A stretch of 64,000 bases of DNA from Desulfovibrio aminophilus (GTDB lineage: Bacteria > Desulfobacterota > Desulfovibrionia > Desulfovibrionales > Desulfovibrionaceae). The stretch lies in the NCBI RefSeq assembly GCF_023660105.1, contig NZ_JAMHGA010000012.1, positions 124,001-188,000 of the forward strand, written 5' to 3'. The notes under the pieces were generated by a model. The model worked only from the letters and a program-made list of their open reading frames with translations. It searched no databases and was not told where the DNA came from. Shown here in pieces: positions 16,177 through 29,411 of this stretch; positions within the stretch are counted from its first letter, which is position 1, and each line of letters starts with the position of its first letter. The position numbers were made by a program, and so were the translations under genes.

Positions 16177-16301
16177 GCGGGTGGCCGCGCCGTGTCCTGG
16201 AGACGCGGCCTGGTGCGACATCGCCTTGACGAAGGGAACGGGGACCGGCGCCGCCGGTTTTCAGAAAGGCAGGGGAGACGCCTCCCCACGCGCATGCACG
16301 C

Positions 16302-19028
16302 ATGACGAACGAACGCCAGCTCGAACAGCTCGCGATAGAAACCAGGTCCCACGCCTATGTGGTGCCCTTCCTGCCGGGAGCCGGAGTGCCCGACACCCCG
16401 GAGGCGGCCGATCGTTGGCGCGCCTTCCTGGACATGCTCTCGGCCAAGACCCGCGTGGGCGAGGACCCGGAGACCAAGCAGGTCGGCATCCTCTACCGCC
16501 AGGGGGTCTGGCTCGGCGACCTGATCCTGGCCGACGACGTCAAGACCCTCTTCATCATCCCCGACATCCGCGAGGTGCGCGGCGCCCTCATGGCCCGCAA
16601 CGCCCGCGTGCGCACCCGTTCCTTCACCCATTCCCTGCGCGTGGACGGCGACCTGGTGGTCCACCAGGACATCCTGCGCGAGGAGCCGCCGGGCATCGAA
16701 CGCGGAGGCGACCTCGCCCTGTCCTGGCCGAGGAAGGTCGAGGACCTGCGCGCCGCGCCCCAGCGCCTGGCGGCCTGGGGAGTCGGGGAGCGCTCCCGGC
16801 TGCGCATGGAGGAGGGCGCCTTCACCCTGAGCGAGGAGCGCGAGGGCGGCGCGGCGGTGTTCGTCCTGCGCAACGTGGATTCCGGACGCCAGTATGTCTG
16901 GGAGTTCAACGCCTGGGAGCCTGTGCGGGCCAGCGAACTGGGCCAGGAGATCCTGAACCAGGTCTCGGCCCGGCTGGAGCGCTTCTGCAAGCTTTCGGGC
17001 CTGGGCGCGGACTTCGTGCTCAAGAACACCAAGAAGATCGGCCACGACATCCGCAAGATGCTCCGCTACCTCGAATTTCTCGGAACCGACGCCTCGGCCG
17101 CGCCGGAGGCGGAAGCCCTTTCCGAGGTGGAGGGCATCCTCCGCGACCTGGAGAAGAACGTCTACGGCCCCAACCCCGACGCCCCGAACATCCTGATCAT
17201 GCTCGACGTGCTCTCGGACCGCCTGGCCGCCCGGGTGCACGCCGTCAACGCCCTGCCGCGCGAGAAGCGGCCGGAGGCCCATCTCCAGAACGACCTGGAA
17301 ATCCTGGCCGCGCTTTCGGCCGAGGAAGTGAGCGTGGACGGGCTGTTCCGCCATCCCACGCGGGCGGCCCTGTTCTTCCTCGACGCCCTGCGCTCGGACG
17401 AGGGGCGCGCGGCGGTCCGCTCGGCGCTGGACGACTTCATCGAAGCCTTCGACGCCGCCCTGGCCGCCGTGGGCGCGGCGGGAGACGTGCGGCTGCAGGA
17501 CATCCTGCGCTGGCCCGTGGACACCCTGGCGGCGCTCAAGGCGCGCGGCGGAGAGGGCGTGGCCGCGGTGGAGGACCTGGAGTTCGAGCTGGCCCGCCTG
17601 GGCGAGGTGTCGCCCAAGGCCATGCTCCGCTCGGTGCAGCGGGCCATGCAGGCCTCCGGCTATGCCGCCGAAGGCGATGCCGACCTGCGCCTGCTCGGCG
17701 AGATGGACCGCTTCAGGGGTTCCCTGGACTCCCTGGCGCAGTCCCCAGAGTATCTGCTCAACCTGGTGCTGGCCAATTTCCAGTCGCCCATGCTCGAGAA
17801 CCTGCTGCGGGTCCGCGAGAGCCTGTTGGGCGGGGAGCGGGACGAGGACGTGGGCGTGCGCGTCATCCTGGCCCGGCTCAAGACGTCGCAGCCCTTGGAC
17901 TTCGTGCGCTTCCTCCAGCGCCGGGTGAACTGGGAGCATTCCGTGGTGCGGCGCTTCAACAAGAACGCCGTGCCCCCGCGCCGGAGCGCCGCCGCGCCGT
18001 CCAGGGCCAGGACCGAAACGTCCCAGGATCCCCGGCCGGAGATTCTGGCCCTGCTTATCCGCGTCTGCCAACTGGGCGGCCTGGGCAAGGGCTTCCTGGA
18101 TTCCCAGCCCGCCGCGCTGCGGGCCGGTCTGGAGAAGATGCGCGCGGTCATCGACATCTGCGCCCACACCACCGTGGTGGCCGAGGGCGATGCCCGGGCG
18201 CTCAAGTGCCGGGCCCTGCTCAAGGACTTCTCCAACCGCCTGAAGCTGATGGAGCAGGCCGCCCGGCAGCGCGACGAGGCCTCCCTGCGCGGGGTCGCCG
18301 CCGCCCTGGGTGAGAACTACGTGCAGGCCCTGCGCGCGGCCCTGTCCATGGACCGCAAGCGCATCAGCGCCCTGGAGCTGCTGGACGACATCAACACCCT
18401 GGAACGCCTGCGGAATCAGGAACTGGGCCTGGACGACATTCTGGGGGGCACGGACAAGGCGCTCTTCTTCCTCAACGCGGTCCTGGAATCCAAGGCCGCC
18501 AAGCGGGAAATCTTCCAGCTGGTCAAGCCGCTCAACGACGCCCTGGCCGAGCTGTTCAAGGCCCGCGAGGGATTGCGCCTGTCCATGGCCGACGTGCTGC
18601 GCCGCTTCGAGCGGGCCAGCCAGAACCTCACCGTCCGGGTGGTGGGCGAGGAGGCCGCGGGCATCCTGGAGCACATGCGCGGGCTGCTCCGGCAGCTGCG
18701 GGCCATGCCCCTGGCCCGGGTCCTGCCGGTGCTGCGCAATGCCGCCATCGCCGAGGGCGGCGAGGCGGGCGAGCTGGACGCGGCCCTGCTGGAACGCATG
18801 GAGGGCTTCGAGCGCGGCGGCGTAAGCGGGCTCGGCCTGGCTCCCCTGCACGTGGTCCAGCTCCTCCTGGCCCATCTCGGCCCCCTGGCCGCCGAGGAGG
18901 TCAAGGCGCTTTCCGGCCGGGGCGAGTTCGAGGGCAAGTCCACGCCCACCATCATTTCCCTATCCCTGGAACGGCTGCGCTGGCGCGAGTCCATCCTCCA
19001 GGCCCACAACACCCTGGCCCGGCGCTGA
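16302..19028 (+). CDS. Large helical protein of unknown function
   Basis: This 908-residue protein has no family I recognise. The first 230 residues look mixed alpha/beta (GILYRQGVWLGDLILADDV, then LFIIPDIREVRGALM). The remainder is almost wholly helical and charged, with repeated leucine-rich amphipathic segments such as LRSVQRAMQASGY and VILARLKTSQPLDFVRFLQRR. No signal peptide or clear membrane span is seen, so it is probably cytoplasmic, perhaps a scaffold. The upstream ribosome site is weak (GGGGAG about 30 bases away), so the start could be further in. It is a single gene flanked by a metabolic gene and an ABC importer. Codon use is host-like. Confidence 0.75.
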   Translation: MTNERQLEQLAIETRSHAYVVPFLPGAGVPDTPEAADRWRAFLDMLSAKTRVGEDPETKQVGILYRQGVWLGDLILADDVKTLFIIPDIREVRGALMARNARVRTRSFTHSLRVDGDLVVHQDILREEPPGIERGGDLALSWPRKVEDLRAAPQRLAAWGVGERSRLRMEEGAFTLSEEREGGAAVFVLRNVDSGRQYVWEFNAWEPVRASELGQEILNQVSARLERFCKLSGLGADFVLKNTKKIGHDIRKMLRYLEFLGTDASAAPEAEALSEVEGILRDLEKNVYGPNPDAPNILIMLDVLSDRLAARVHAVNALPREKRPEAHLQNDLEILAALSAEEVSVDGLFRHPTRAALFFLDALRSDEGRAAVRSALDDFIEAFDAALAAVGAAGDVRLQDILRWPVDTLAALKARGGEGVAAVEDLEFELARLGEVSPKAMLRSVQRAMQASGYAAEGDADLRLLGEMDRFRGSLDSLAQSPEYLLNLVLANFQSPMLENLLRVRESLLGGERDEDVGVRVILARLKTSQPLDFVRFLQRRVNWEHSVVRRFNKNAVPPRRSAAAPSRARTETSQDPRPEILALLIRVCQLGGLGKGFLDSQPAALRAGLEKMRAVIDICAHTTVVAEGDARALKCRALLKDFSNRLKLMEQAARQRDEASLRGVAAALGENYVQALRAALSMDRKRISALELLDDINTLERLRNQELGLDDILGGTDKALFFLNAVLESKAAKREIFQLVKPLNDALAELFKAREGLRLSMADVLRRFERASQNLTVRVVGEEAAGILEHMRGLLRQLRAMPLARVLPVLRNAAIAEGGEAGELDAALLERMEGFERGGVSGLGLAPLHVVQLLLAHLGPLAAEEVKALSGRGEFEGKSTPTIISLSLERLRWRESILQAHNTLARR

Positions 19029-19135
19029 CCCTCCGCCCGGAAAGCGCGCATGTCCGCGCCCCGGGGCTCCGAGCACGAGGCGCTTCCCCGCGTCCGGCAC
19101 TTGCCGGGAAAAGCGGAAAGACGTAAGCACGGCGG

Positions 19136-20059
19136 ATGCGGAGAATCATCGCGGGCATTCTTCTCGCCGGGACGGCGCTGGCCGTGGTCTTGTGCGCCGG
19201 GCTTCCGGCCCGGGCCGAGACCGTGCGCATCGGCGTGCTGCCGGTGCTGGACGCGCTGCCCTTGCAGGCGGCCGCGCGCGACGGCCTGTTTCGGGCGCAT
19301 GGCCTGGACGTCGAGCTGGTGCCCTTCCAGAGCGCCCTGGAGCGGGACATGGCCGCCCAGGCCGGGCGGATCGACGGCTATTTCGGCGACCTCGTGGCCG
19401 CGCTCCTGCTGCTGCGCTCGGGCGTGCCCATGCCCGCCCTGCTCGTGTCCTACCGCACCACCCCGGGCCATCCCATGTTCGCCCTGGTGACCACGCCGGG
19501 CCGCAAGGGCGCGGCGCTGGAGGATCTCCAGGGCGCCAGCGTGGGCATCTCCAACTCCACGATCATCGAGTACCTCCTGGATCGCCTGGAGGTCCGCCGC
19601 CGGCTGCCCCGGGACTACTTCCGGCGGGTGGAGATCAAGAAATTCCCGCTGCGGCTGCAGATGCTGGCCACCGGCCAGATCGACCTGGCGCTCCTGCCCG
19701 AGCCCCTGGTCTCCCTGAACGTGCTCAAGGGCGGCTCGATCGCGGCCACGGACGAGAATCTGGACCTGCCCCTGACCGTGGTCTGCCTGCACGAACGCCT
19801 GCGGCCGAGCTTCCCGGCCTTCCGCGCGGCCTATGCCGAGGCCCTGGAGCGGCTGGCCCGCGACCCGGAGTCCTATCGGAACCTCATGGTCGCGTCCTGC
19901 GCGGTTCCGGCCCCCCTGGCGGACCGCTTTCCGGTGCCGCCCTATCCCGCGCCCGCGCCGCCCACCCGCGCCGAGTTGGAGGAGTTCCAGGACTGGATGC
20001 TCGGCCACGGCCTGCTGCGGGAGCGCATCCCCTACGAGCGCGCCGTCGCCGTCCCCTGA
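19136..20059 (+). CDS. ABC transporter substrate-binding protein (NitT/TauT/NMT1-like)
   Basis: This 307-residue protein begins with a Sec signal peptide (hydrophobic ILLAGTALAVVLCAGL, cleavage near ARA-E). The mature part starts ETVRIGVLPVLDALPLQAAARDGLF, typical of NMT1/SsuA-like binding proteins that feed small organic solutes to a two-domain importer. Further family-like segments are GYFGDLVAALLLL and LLPEPLVSLNVL. The ligand cannot be told from sequence: sulfonates, thiamine precursors and riboflavin-like compounds are all handled by relatives. ATPase and permease genes follow with spacings of three and minus four bases. Confidence 0.85.
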   Translation: MRRIIAGILLAGTALAVVLCAGLPARAETVRIGVLPVLDALPLQAAARDGLFRAHGLDVELVPFQSALERDMAAQAGRIDGYFGDLVAALLLLRSGVPMPALLVSYRTTPGHPMFALVTTPGRKGAALEDLQGASVGISNSTIIEYLLDRLEVRRRLPRDYFRRVEIKKFPLRLQMLATGQIDLALLPEPLVSLNVLKGGSIAATDENLDLPLTVVCLHERLRPSFPAFRAAYAEALERLARDPESYRNLMVASCAVPAPLADRFPVPPYPAPAPPTRAELEEFQDWMLGHGLLRERIPYERAVAVP

Positions 20060-20062
20060 CCC

Positions 20063-20800
20063 ATGCTCGAAGCCAGGGGCATCCGCAAAATCTACGCCGC
20101 CGAGGGCGACATCCTGCGCGACGTCTCCCTGTCCCTGGCGGCGGACGAGACCCTGGCCGTGGTGGGCCCCTCGGGCTGCGGCAAGACCACGCTCCTGTAC
20201 ATCCTCTGCGGCCTGGCCCGGCCGGACGAGGGAGAGGTGCTCCTGGACGGCGCGCCGGTGGACGGCCCGAGGCCGGACGTGTCGATCATCCTCCAGGACT
20301 ACGGCCTGCTGCCCTGGAAGAGCGTCATCGGGAACGTGGCCCTGGGCCTCAAGCTGCGCGGCGTGTCCCGGGCCGAGCGCCTGGAGCGGGCGCGCGGGCA
20401 GCTGGCCGAGCTGGGCATGGCGGGACGCGAACGCGACTGGCCGGGAACGCTCTCCGGCGGCGAGAAGCAGCGGGTGGCCATCGCCCGTGCCTTCGTGGGC
20501 CGCCCCCGGCTCCTGCTCCTGGACGAGCCCTTTTCCTCCCTGGACGCCCTGACCCGGGAAAAGCTCCAGCACACGCTCCTGGACGTCTGGAGCAGGCGGC
20601 GCGTGCCCTACGTGCTCGTGACCCACAGCCTGGAGGAGGCCGCCTTCCTGGGTCGCCGCATCCTGGTCCTGGCCGGGCGGCCCGCCGGAGTGGCCGCGAG
20701 TTTCGACAACCCCGGGTTCGGCGACGCCCGCTACCGGGAGCGGGACGGCTATTTCGAGCTCGTGCGCGATCTGCGCCGGAGCGTGGAGGAGCTGTGGTGA
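20063..20800 (+). CDS. ABC transporter ATP-binding protein
   Basis: This 245-residue ATPase energises the importer encoded by its neighbours. Walker A is GPSGCGKTTLL, the Q loop is ILQDYGLLPW, the signature is LSGGEKQR, Walker B is LLLLDEPFSSLD and the H-loop is VTHSLEEA, all canonical. The pattern and length fit the SsuB/TauB/NitT group. It starts three bases after the binding-protein stop. Its stop overlaps the permease GTG start (GTGA). Confidence 0.93.
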   Translation: MLEARGIRKIYAAEGDILRDVSLSLAADETLAVVGPSGCGKTTLLYILCGLARPDEGEVLLDGAPVDGPRPDVSIILQDYGLLPWKSVIGNVALGLKLRGVSRAERLERARGQLAELGMAGRERDWPGTLSGGEKQRVAIARAFVGRPRLLLLDEPFSSLDALTREKLQHTLLDVWSRRRVPYVLVTHSLEEAAFLGRRILVLAGRPAGVAASFDNPGFGDARYRERDGYFELVRDLRRSVEELW

Positions 20801-21558
20801 GCGGCCTTCTGCGCAGGCTGTTGAGCTACGGGCTGGTGGTCCTGGTCCTGGGGCTCCTCTGGCAGGCGCTGTCCTCCTCGCTGGGGTCGGCCGTGCTGCC
20901 GCCGCCCCTGGAGGCGGGCGGAGCCTTTCTTCGCGCCCTGGGCACGGCGGAGTTCTGGGGCCATTTCCGGGCCAGCTTCATCCGCGCGGGCCTGGGCATG
21001 CTCCTGGCCTTCGCCCTGGCCTTTCCCCTGGGGCTGGTCATGGGCGGCTCGCGCCGGGCCGACGCCCTGCTGGGGCCCTTCGTGCTGCTCACCTATCCGG
21101 TGCCCAAGATCGTGCTCCTGCCCGTGCTCCTCGTGCTCCTGGGCCTGGGCGACGCGGCCAAGGTGGCGATCATCGTCCTGATCCTCGGCTACCAGGTCCT
21201 GGTGACCACCCGCGACGGGGTCCGCGCGGTGCATCCCAAGTACGTGGACTCGGTGCGCTCCCTGGGCGGCGGCAAGCTGGACATTTTGCGCGAGGTGCTG
21301 CTTCCGGCGGCCTTGCCGCACGGATTCACGGCCCTGCGCCTGGGCACGGGGGTTTCGGTGGCGGTTTTGTTCTTCGTGGAGTCGTTTGCCACCACGAGCG
21401 GCCTGGGCTATTGCATCATGGACGCCTGGGGCCGCATGGACTACGTGGCCATGTTCACCGGCATCCTGGGCATGAGCCTCATGGGCGCGGCCTTGTACGA
21501 GGCCGCCGACTTGCTGGAGCGCCGGGCCTGCGCCTGGATGCGGGCCGGACGGCGCTAG
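20797..21558 (+). CDS. ABC transporter permease
   Basis: This 253-residue membrane protein has about six hydrophobic spans, beginning with LLSYGLVVLVLGLLWQAL. The EAA loop coupling it to the ATPase is visible as VDSVRSLGGGKLDILREVLLPAALPH, matching the SsuC/TauC/ThiX-type permeases. It probably dimerises to form the channel of the importer. The GTG start lies in the ATPase stop codon, so translation is coupled. The phoH-like gene begins seven bases after its stop, so the operon may continue. Confidence 0.9.
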   Translation: MSGLLRRLLSYGLVVLVLGLLWQALSSSLGSAVLPPPLEAGGAFLRALGTAEFWGHFRASFIRAGLGMLLAFALAFPLGLVMGGSRRADALLGPFVLLTYPVPKIVLLPVLLVLLGLGDAAKVAIIVLILGYQVLVTTRDGVRAVHPKYVDSVRSLGGGKLDILREVLLPAALPHGFTALRLGTGVSVAVLFFVESFATTSGLGYCIMDAWGRMDYVAMFTGILGMSLMGAALYEAADLLERRACAWMRAGRR

Positions 21559-21565
21559 GAGGAAC

Positions 21566-22576
21566 ATGAACAAGCGCAGAAAGGGCGCGGTCCGCACCCT
21601 GGACTTCGACGACGCGGTGCTGGCCGGGCAGCTTTTCGGGCCCCAGAACGCCAATTTGCAGCTCGTGGCCGAGCGGACCTCCACGGCCATCGAGAGCCGG
21701 GGAGGACGGTTGACCCTCACGGCCGAGACCGAAGACCGCCTGGACCTGGCCGAATCCGTGCTGACCCAGCTCTACGGCCTGATCCAGCAGGGCCGCCCCG
21801 TGCATCCGCAGGACGTGGACTGCGCCTGCCGCATGCTCGCCCGCGACCCGCGCACGGATCTCTCCCGGGTCTTCCGCGACAGCGTCTACACGGCCTCGCC
21901 CAAGAAGACCATCACCCCGCGCACGGTGACCCAGCGCGACTACCTCACGGCCATCCGCGAGAACGACCTCGTCATGGCCATCGGCCCGGCGGGCACGGGC
22001 AAGACCTATCTGGCCGTGGCCACGGCCGTGGCCGCCCTGACCCGCCGCGAGGTCAAGCGCATCGTGCTCACGCGTCCGGCCGTGGAGGCGGGCGAAAAGC
22101 TCGGCTTCCTGCCCGGGGACCTGGTGGAGAAGGTCAACCCCTACCTGCGCCCGCTCTACGACGCCCTGCACGACATGCTCGACTTCCGCAAGGTGCAGGA
22201 GATGCTCGACACCGGGATCATCGAGGTGGCCCCCCTGGCCTTCATGCGCGGCCGCACCCTGAACGACGCCTTCGTGATCCTGGACGAGGCCCAGAACACC
22301 ACCCCGGAGCAGATGAAGATGTTCCTCACCCGCCTGGGCTTCGGCTCGCGGGCCGTGGTCACCGGCGACGTGACCCAGATCGACCTGCCCTCGGGCAGCC
22401 GCTCGGGGCTCGTCCAGGCCGCGGAAATCCTCGCCTCGGTGACCGGCATCGCCTTCATCCGCTTCACCGAGGAGGACGTCATCCGCCATCCCCTGGTGGG
22501 CCGCATCGTGCAGGCCTACGACCAGCATGATCAGGCCCGGGAGCGGGCGGAGAAGAAGCGCCATGGCCGTGGTTGA
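21566..22576 (+). CDS. PhoH-family ATPase
   Basis: This 336-residue protein matches PhoH-like (YbeZ) ATPases. Walker A is [12 protein letters not shown], followed by [16 protein letters not shown] and the Walker B segment [16 protein letters not shown]. The N-terminal 110 residues include a KH-like region ([18 protein letters not shown]). In bacteria phoH commonly precedes ybeY, as here, and YbeZ is thought to assist YbeY in ribosome and RNA maturation. GAGGA precedes the ATG, and the ybeY start lies inside the end of this gene. Confidence 0.93.
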   Translation: MNKRRKGAVRTLDFDDAVLAGQLFGPQNANLQLVAERTSTAIESRGGRLTLTAETEDRLDLAESVLTQLYGLIQQGRPVHPQDVDCACRMLARDPRTDLSRVFRDSVYTASPKKTITPRTVTQRDYLTAIRENDLVMAIGPAGTGKTYLAVATAVAALTRREVKRIVLTRPAVEAGEKLGFLPGDLVEKVNPYLRPLYDALHDMLDFRKVQEMLDTGIIEVAPLAFMRGRTLNDAFVILDEAQNTTPEQMKMFLTRLGFGSRAVVTGDVTQIDLPSGSRSGLVQAAEILASVTGIAFIRFTEEDVIRHPLVGRIVQAYDQHDQARERAEKKRHGRG

Positions 22577-22964
22577 GCGCCGCCTCGTCCCGGACCCGCG
22601 CCTGCCCCTGTCGCGCCGCGAGCTGGATGGGCTGCTGGCCGACCTGACCGGAGCCCTGGGCATCGACGGTGACTTTTCCCTGGCCCTGGTGGACGACCGC
22701 GAGATGGCCGAGTTGAACTTCCGGCACCTGGGCTGTCCCGGCCCCACCAACGTCCTGGCCTTCGAGTCGGGAGGGGAGGGCGGCCTGGGCGAGATCGTGC
22801 TCTCCGTGCCCACCTGCCTGCGCGAGGCCCGGCTCTACGGCCAGGAGCCCGCGCGGCACTTGGCCCGGCTCCTGGCCCACGCCCTGCTGCATCTGGCGGG
22901 CTTCGACCACGGCCCGGAGATGGACGCCCTCACCGAGCACGCCGTGGACGCCACCCGGGTCTGA
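22563..22964 (+). CDS. ybeY: Endoribonuclease YbeY (16S rRNA maturation)
   Basis: This 133-residue metalloenzyme matures the 3' end of 16S rRNA and takes part in ribosome quality control. The zinc site HALLHLAGFDH is visible near residue 105. Upstream it shows DREMAELNFRHLGCPGPTNVLAF, the family pattern of an NxxxR.xDxPTDVLSF-type strand. The start was chosen for GGAGAAG upstream; an in-frame ATG 12 codons earlier is less likely. It overlaps phoH by 14 bases. The product is slightly shorter than E. coli YbeY. Confidence 0.92.
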   Translation: MAVVERRLVPDPRLPLSRRELDGLLADLTGALGIDGDFSLALVDDREMAELNFRHLGCPGPTNVLAFESGGEGGLGEIVLSVPTCLREARLYGQEPARHLARLLAHALLHLAGFDHGPEMDALTEHAVDATRV

Positions 22965-23058
22965 ACCGCCGGGCGCGCGCACTTTACAATCCATTACGCG
23001 TGGGGCAATATGCCCGCTTTCCCGGTCGGACAAAGCCACGACCGGTGAAGGAGTAAGC

Positions 23059-23964
23059 ATGCCCAGACATCTGTTGCGCATCGCGGATTTGAACCGCGAG
23101 GACGCCTGGACCATCCTGCGCCGGGCCAAGGAACTCAAGGACGGCAATATCCGCACGAAGACCCTGGACGGCCGCATGGTCATCCTCATCTTCGAAAAGT
23201 CCTCCACCCGCACCCGCGTGTCCTTCGAGGTGGCCGTGCGCCATCTGTCCGGACAGACCATCTTCATGACCCCGGTGGAGTCCCAGCTCGGCCGCAGCGA
23301 GCCGCTCAAGGACACCGCCCGCTGCCTGTCCCGCTACGCCGACGGCCTGGTGGTGCGGACCTACGGCCAGGAGAAGCTGGAGACCCTCGTTCAGTTCAGC
23401 TCCATCCCGGTGGTCAACGCCCTGTCCGACGCGCACCATCCCTGCCAGGTGCTCTCCGACATGCTCAGCATGTACGAGCGCACGCCGGATATGGACTCCC
23501 TGCGCGTGGCCTGGATCGGCGACGGCAACAACATGGCCCATTCCTTCATCGACGCGGCCGCGCTCTATGGCTTCGATCTGGTCCTGGCCTGCCCGGCGGG
23601 CTACGACCCCGATCCGGCCATCGTGGCCCAGGCCCGGGAGCGGGGCGCGCGCGTGACGCTCACCCGGAATCCCGAGGAGGCGGCCCGCGACGCGGACTAT
23701 CTCAACACCGACGTCTGGGCCAGCATGGGCCAGGAGCAGGAGCAGCGCGAGCGCGAACGGGCCTTCGCCGGGTTCCAGCTGGACGACCGCCTGCTGGCCC
23801 TGGCCAAGCCCGCCTGCAAGGTCATGCACTGCCTGCCCGCGCATCGCGGCGAGGAAATCAGCGAGGCGGTGCTGGAAGGCCCGGCCTCCATCGTCTTCGA
23901 CCAGGCCGAGAACCGCCTGCACATGCAGAAGGCGGTCCTGGAATGGGTTTTCGAGACCATCTAG
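23059..23964 (+). CDS. argF: Ornithine carbamoyltransferase
   Basis: This 301-residue enzyme makes citrulline from ornithine and carbamoyl phosphate. The carbamoyl-phosphate site [13 protein letters not shown] is at about residue 50, HHPCQ follows near 134, and the ornithine loop [11 protein letters not shown] lies near 260. The length is typical for OTCase. AAGGAG precedes the ATG. The next two arginine genes follow with 13-base gaps, giving an argFGH operon that completes arginine synthesis from ornithine. Confidence 0.96.
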   Translation: MPRHLLRIADLNREDAWTILRRAKELKDGNIRTKTLDGRMVILIFEKSSTRTRVSFEVAVRHLSGQTIFMTPVESQLGRSEPLKDTARCLSRYADGLVVRTYGQEKLETLVQFSSIPVVNALSDAHHPCQVLSDMLSMYERTPDMDSLRVAWIGDGNNMAHSFIDAAALYGFDLVLACPAGYDPDPAIVAQARERGARVTLTRNPEEAARDADYLNTDVWASMGQEQEQRERERAFAGFQLDDRLLALAKPACKVMHCLPAHRGEEISEAVLEGPASIVFDQAENRLHMQKAVLEWVFETI

Positions 23965-23977
23965 GGAGAACACCGAG

Positions 23978-25219
<1,242 letters not shown>

Positions 25220-25232
25220 GCGGGAGCGGGGC

Positions 25233-26633
25233 ATGAGCGGGAAGAAGATGTGGGGCGGCCGGTTCCAGGCCGCCACCGACGCCTCGGTGGAGGAGTACAC
25301 CCAGTCGGTGTCCTTTGACCGCCATCTGTACGCGGTGGACATCGCCGGGTCCAAGGCCCACGCCCGCATGCTGGCCCGCCAGGGCCTGCTCACGGCCGGG
25401 GAGGCCGAAACCCTGGTTTCCGGCCTGGACGCTGTGCTGGCCGAGATCGAGGCCGGGACCTTCGCTTGGGACGTGGCCCTGGAAGATGTGCACATGAACG
25501 TCGAGCGCCGCCTGACAGAGCTCGTCGGCCCGGTGGGCGGAAAACTCCACACCGGCCGCTCGCGCAACGACCAGGTGGCCCTGGACTTCCGGCTCTTCGT
25601 CTCCGGCCGCGTGTCGGCCTGGACCCGGGAGCTGGCCCTGCTGGTGGAGGTGCTCGTGACGCGGGCCTCGGAGCACGTGGAGACGCTCCTGCCCGGCTGC
25701 ACCCATCTCCAGCCCGCCCAGCCCGTGTCCCTGGCCCAGCACCTCCTGGCCTACGCCTGGATGTTCCGCCGCGACATCGAGCGGCTGGAGTCGGCCCAGG
25801 AGCGCATCCGCGTCTCCCCCCTGGGCGCGGCGGCCCTGGCCGGAACCACCTATCCCCTGGACCCGGCCTCCGTGGCCGGGGAGCTCGGCCTGTCCGGGGT
25901 CTTCGGCAACAGCATGGACGCGGTCTCGGACCGCGACTTCGCCCTGGAGGCCCTGTTCGGCGGCAGCCTGGTGATGATGCACCTCTCGCGTCTCTGCGAG
26001 GAGCTCATCCTCTGGGCCAATCCGGCCTTCGGCTACGTGCGCCTGCCGGACGCCTATTCCACGGGCTCCTCGATCATGCCCCAGAAGAAGAACCCGGACG
26101 TCTGCGAACTCATGCGCGGCAAGACCGGCCGGGTCTACGGCTCCCTGGTGTCCCTGCTGACCATCATGAAGGGCCTGCCCCTGGCCTACAACCGGGACAT
26201 GCAGGAGGACAAGGAGCCCTTCCTGGACGCCGACCGCACGGTCTCGGCCTCCGTGTCCATCATGGCCGACATGCTGGCCGAGATGGCCTTCGTGCCCGAG
26301 GCCATGAGCCGCGCCTTGTCCCGGGGCTTCCTCAACGCCACCGAGCTGGCCGACTACCTGGCCGCCCGGGGCCTGCCCTTCCGGGAGGCCCACCACGCGG
26401 CGGGTTCGGCCGTGGCCCTGGCCGAATCGCGCGGCCGCGGCCTGGAGGATTTGAGCCTGGAAGATCTGCGCGTCTTCTCGCCGCTCATCGGCGAGGACGT
26501 CTTCGAGGCCTTGCGCCACGAGACCGCCGTGGCCCGCCGAACCACTCCCGGCGGCACCGGGCCGGATTCCGTGCTCCACCAGATCGACGAGCTGTCGGAC
26601 TGGCTCCGGGCCATCGAGGAGGAGGCTCCGTGA
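25233..26633 (+). CDS. argH: Argininosuccinate lyase
   Basis: This 466-residue fumarase-fold enzyme splits argininosuccinate into arginine and fumarate. The opening [12 protein letters not shown] is typical. The catalytic signature [12 protein letters not shown] lies near residue 280, and [19 protein letters not shown] box and [17 protein letters not shown] are also conserved. The length is normal. Its stop overlaps the GTG start of the following small gene, so that gene is read on the same transcript. Confidence 0.96.
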   Translation: MSGKKMWGGRFQAATDASVEEYTQSVSFDRHLYAVDIAGSKAHARMLARQGLLTAGEAETLVSGLDAVLAEIEAGTFAWDVALEDVHMNVERRLTELVGPVGGKLHTGRSRNDQVALDFRLFVSGRVSAWTRELALLVEVLVTRASEHVETLLPGCTHLQPAQPVSLAQHLLAYAWMFRRDIERLESAQERIRVSPLGAAALAGTTYPLDPASVAGELGLSGVFGNSMDAVSDRDFALEALFGGSLVMMHLSRLCEELILWANPAFGYVRLPDAYSTGSSIMPQKKNPDVCELMRGKTGRVYGSLVSLLTIMKGLPLAYNRDMQEDKEPFLDADRTVSASVSIMADMLAEMAFVPEAMSRALSRGFLNATELADYLAARGLPFREAHHAAGSAVALAESRGRGLEDLSLEDLRVFSPLIGEDVFEALRHETAVARRTTPGGTGPDSVLHQIDELSDWLRAIEEEAP

Positions 26634-27172
26634 TCCTGACGGAAAAGCACATCCAACTGCTCAAGGACATCGAGCGCTTCTCGCGCATCAAGCGCTACCA
26701 CGGGCTCCTGCCCCGCAAGGAGTGCTTCATGTTCGACGACGCCATTCTCGAGTCGCTCCAGGAGAACGGCATCGTGGAGGAGGGCGTCATCTTCACCCGT
26801 TGCGGCTCCAATCCCACGGGCTACCGCATCGCCGAGCACGCCAAGGAAGAGCTCAAGAAGCTCGGCGTGGACTTCTCGGAGCGCGATTGGGACAAGGTCA
26901 AGCAAGAGGAGGACGTGGCCCTGGACCAGCTGGAAAAGGAGCACCTCGACGCCCTGGTGGACGTCTACCACTTTTCCAAGACCAGCAAGTTCGGCGGCAT
27001 GGCTCCCAAGGACATCATGGACGACTATGACAAGGCCGTCATCGACTACCTCTATGACGCCGGATACATCTTTCAGATCAAGGTCAAGGGCAAGAGCGTG
27101 AAATACGAGAAGGGCTATGTCCTTTCGGACAAGTCCATGCGGATTCTCAAGCAGCTGGGATACGCGATGTAG
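26630..27172 (+). CDS. Small protein coupled to argH, unknown function
   Basis: This 180-residue, lysine-rich soluble protein is not one I recognise. Two segments look like helix-turn or winged-helix units: residues about 22-70 ([19 protein letters not shown]) and 125-180 ([20 protein letters not shown], then [18 protein letters not shown]). The near-repeat of a helix followed by a beta wing suggests tandem winged-helix domains, but no DNA-binding role is shown. The GTG start lies in the argH stop (GTGA). It is followed ten bases later by the 3' end of the oppositely oriented tRNA-Sec gene. Confidence 0.75.
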   Translation: MILTEKHIQLLKDIERFSRIKRYHGLLPRKECFMFDDAILESLQENGIVEEGVIFTRCGSNPTGYRIAEHAKEELKKLGVDFSERDWDKVKQEEDVALDQLEKEHLDALVDVYHFSKTSKFGGMAPKDIMDDYDKAVIDYLYDAGYIFQIKVKGKSVKYEKGYVLSDKSMRILKQLGYAM

Positions 27173-27181
27173 CCGGGGGAG

Positions 27182-27274
27182 TGGCGGAAGCGTACAGGAG
27201 TCGAACCTGCCCGAGAGGATGAGTCTCGCAATGGGTTTGAAGCCCACGCGCCACACCGGTGACGAAACGCTTCC
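27182..27274 (-). tRNA. selC: tRNA-Sec (anticodon TCA)
   Basis: On the minus strand there is an 8-pair acceptor stem (GGAAGCGT with ACGCTTCC), a long D arm, an anticodon loop CTTCAAA giving TCA, a long variable arm (GCGAGA...TCTCG) and a T arm with GTTCGACTC. It ends in encoded G-CCA. The 8-base acceptor, long D stem and TCA identify selenocysteine tRNA. The genome should therefore encode selenoproteins. Confidence 0.95.
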
Positions 27275-27440
27275 GTTGATTTCGAATCCCGCGTAAGTAG
27301 CAAGGAAAAGGGGGCAGGGCAAGGGCGGGAAATGCGTCCGGTCCCCTTGATTTTTTTTCTCGCGGACTTAAAGTGGCATTCATGCCCGCCGTCAACCGCG
27401 TCCCGGGTGGGCCCGTCCCGACCTTGCGGAGGAACACCGT

Positions 27441-29396
<1,956 letters not shown>

Positions 29397-29411
29397 GGGC
29401 TGCTGCGGCTC

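Noticed and set aside
27182-27274. Selenoprotein gene within the window
   Set aside because: Despite tRNA-Sec, I found no reading frame interrupted by a UGA with plausible continuation. The hydrogenase and methionine sulfoxide reductase use cysteine.
27300-27360. Intrinsic terminator before ftsH
   Set aside because: An eight-T run exists, but the only complementary arms leave a loop of over 25 bases, so the hairpin is not convincing.
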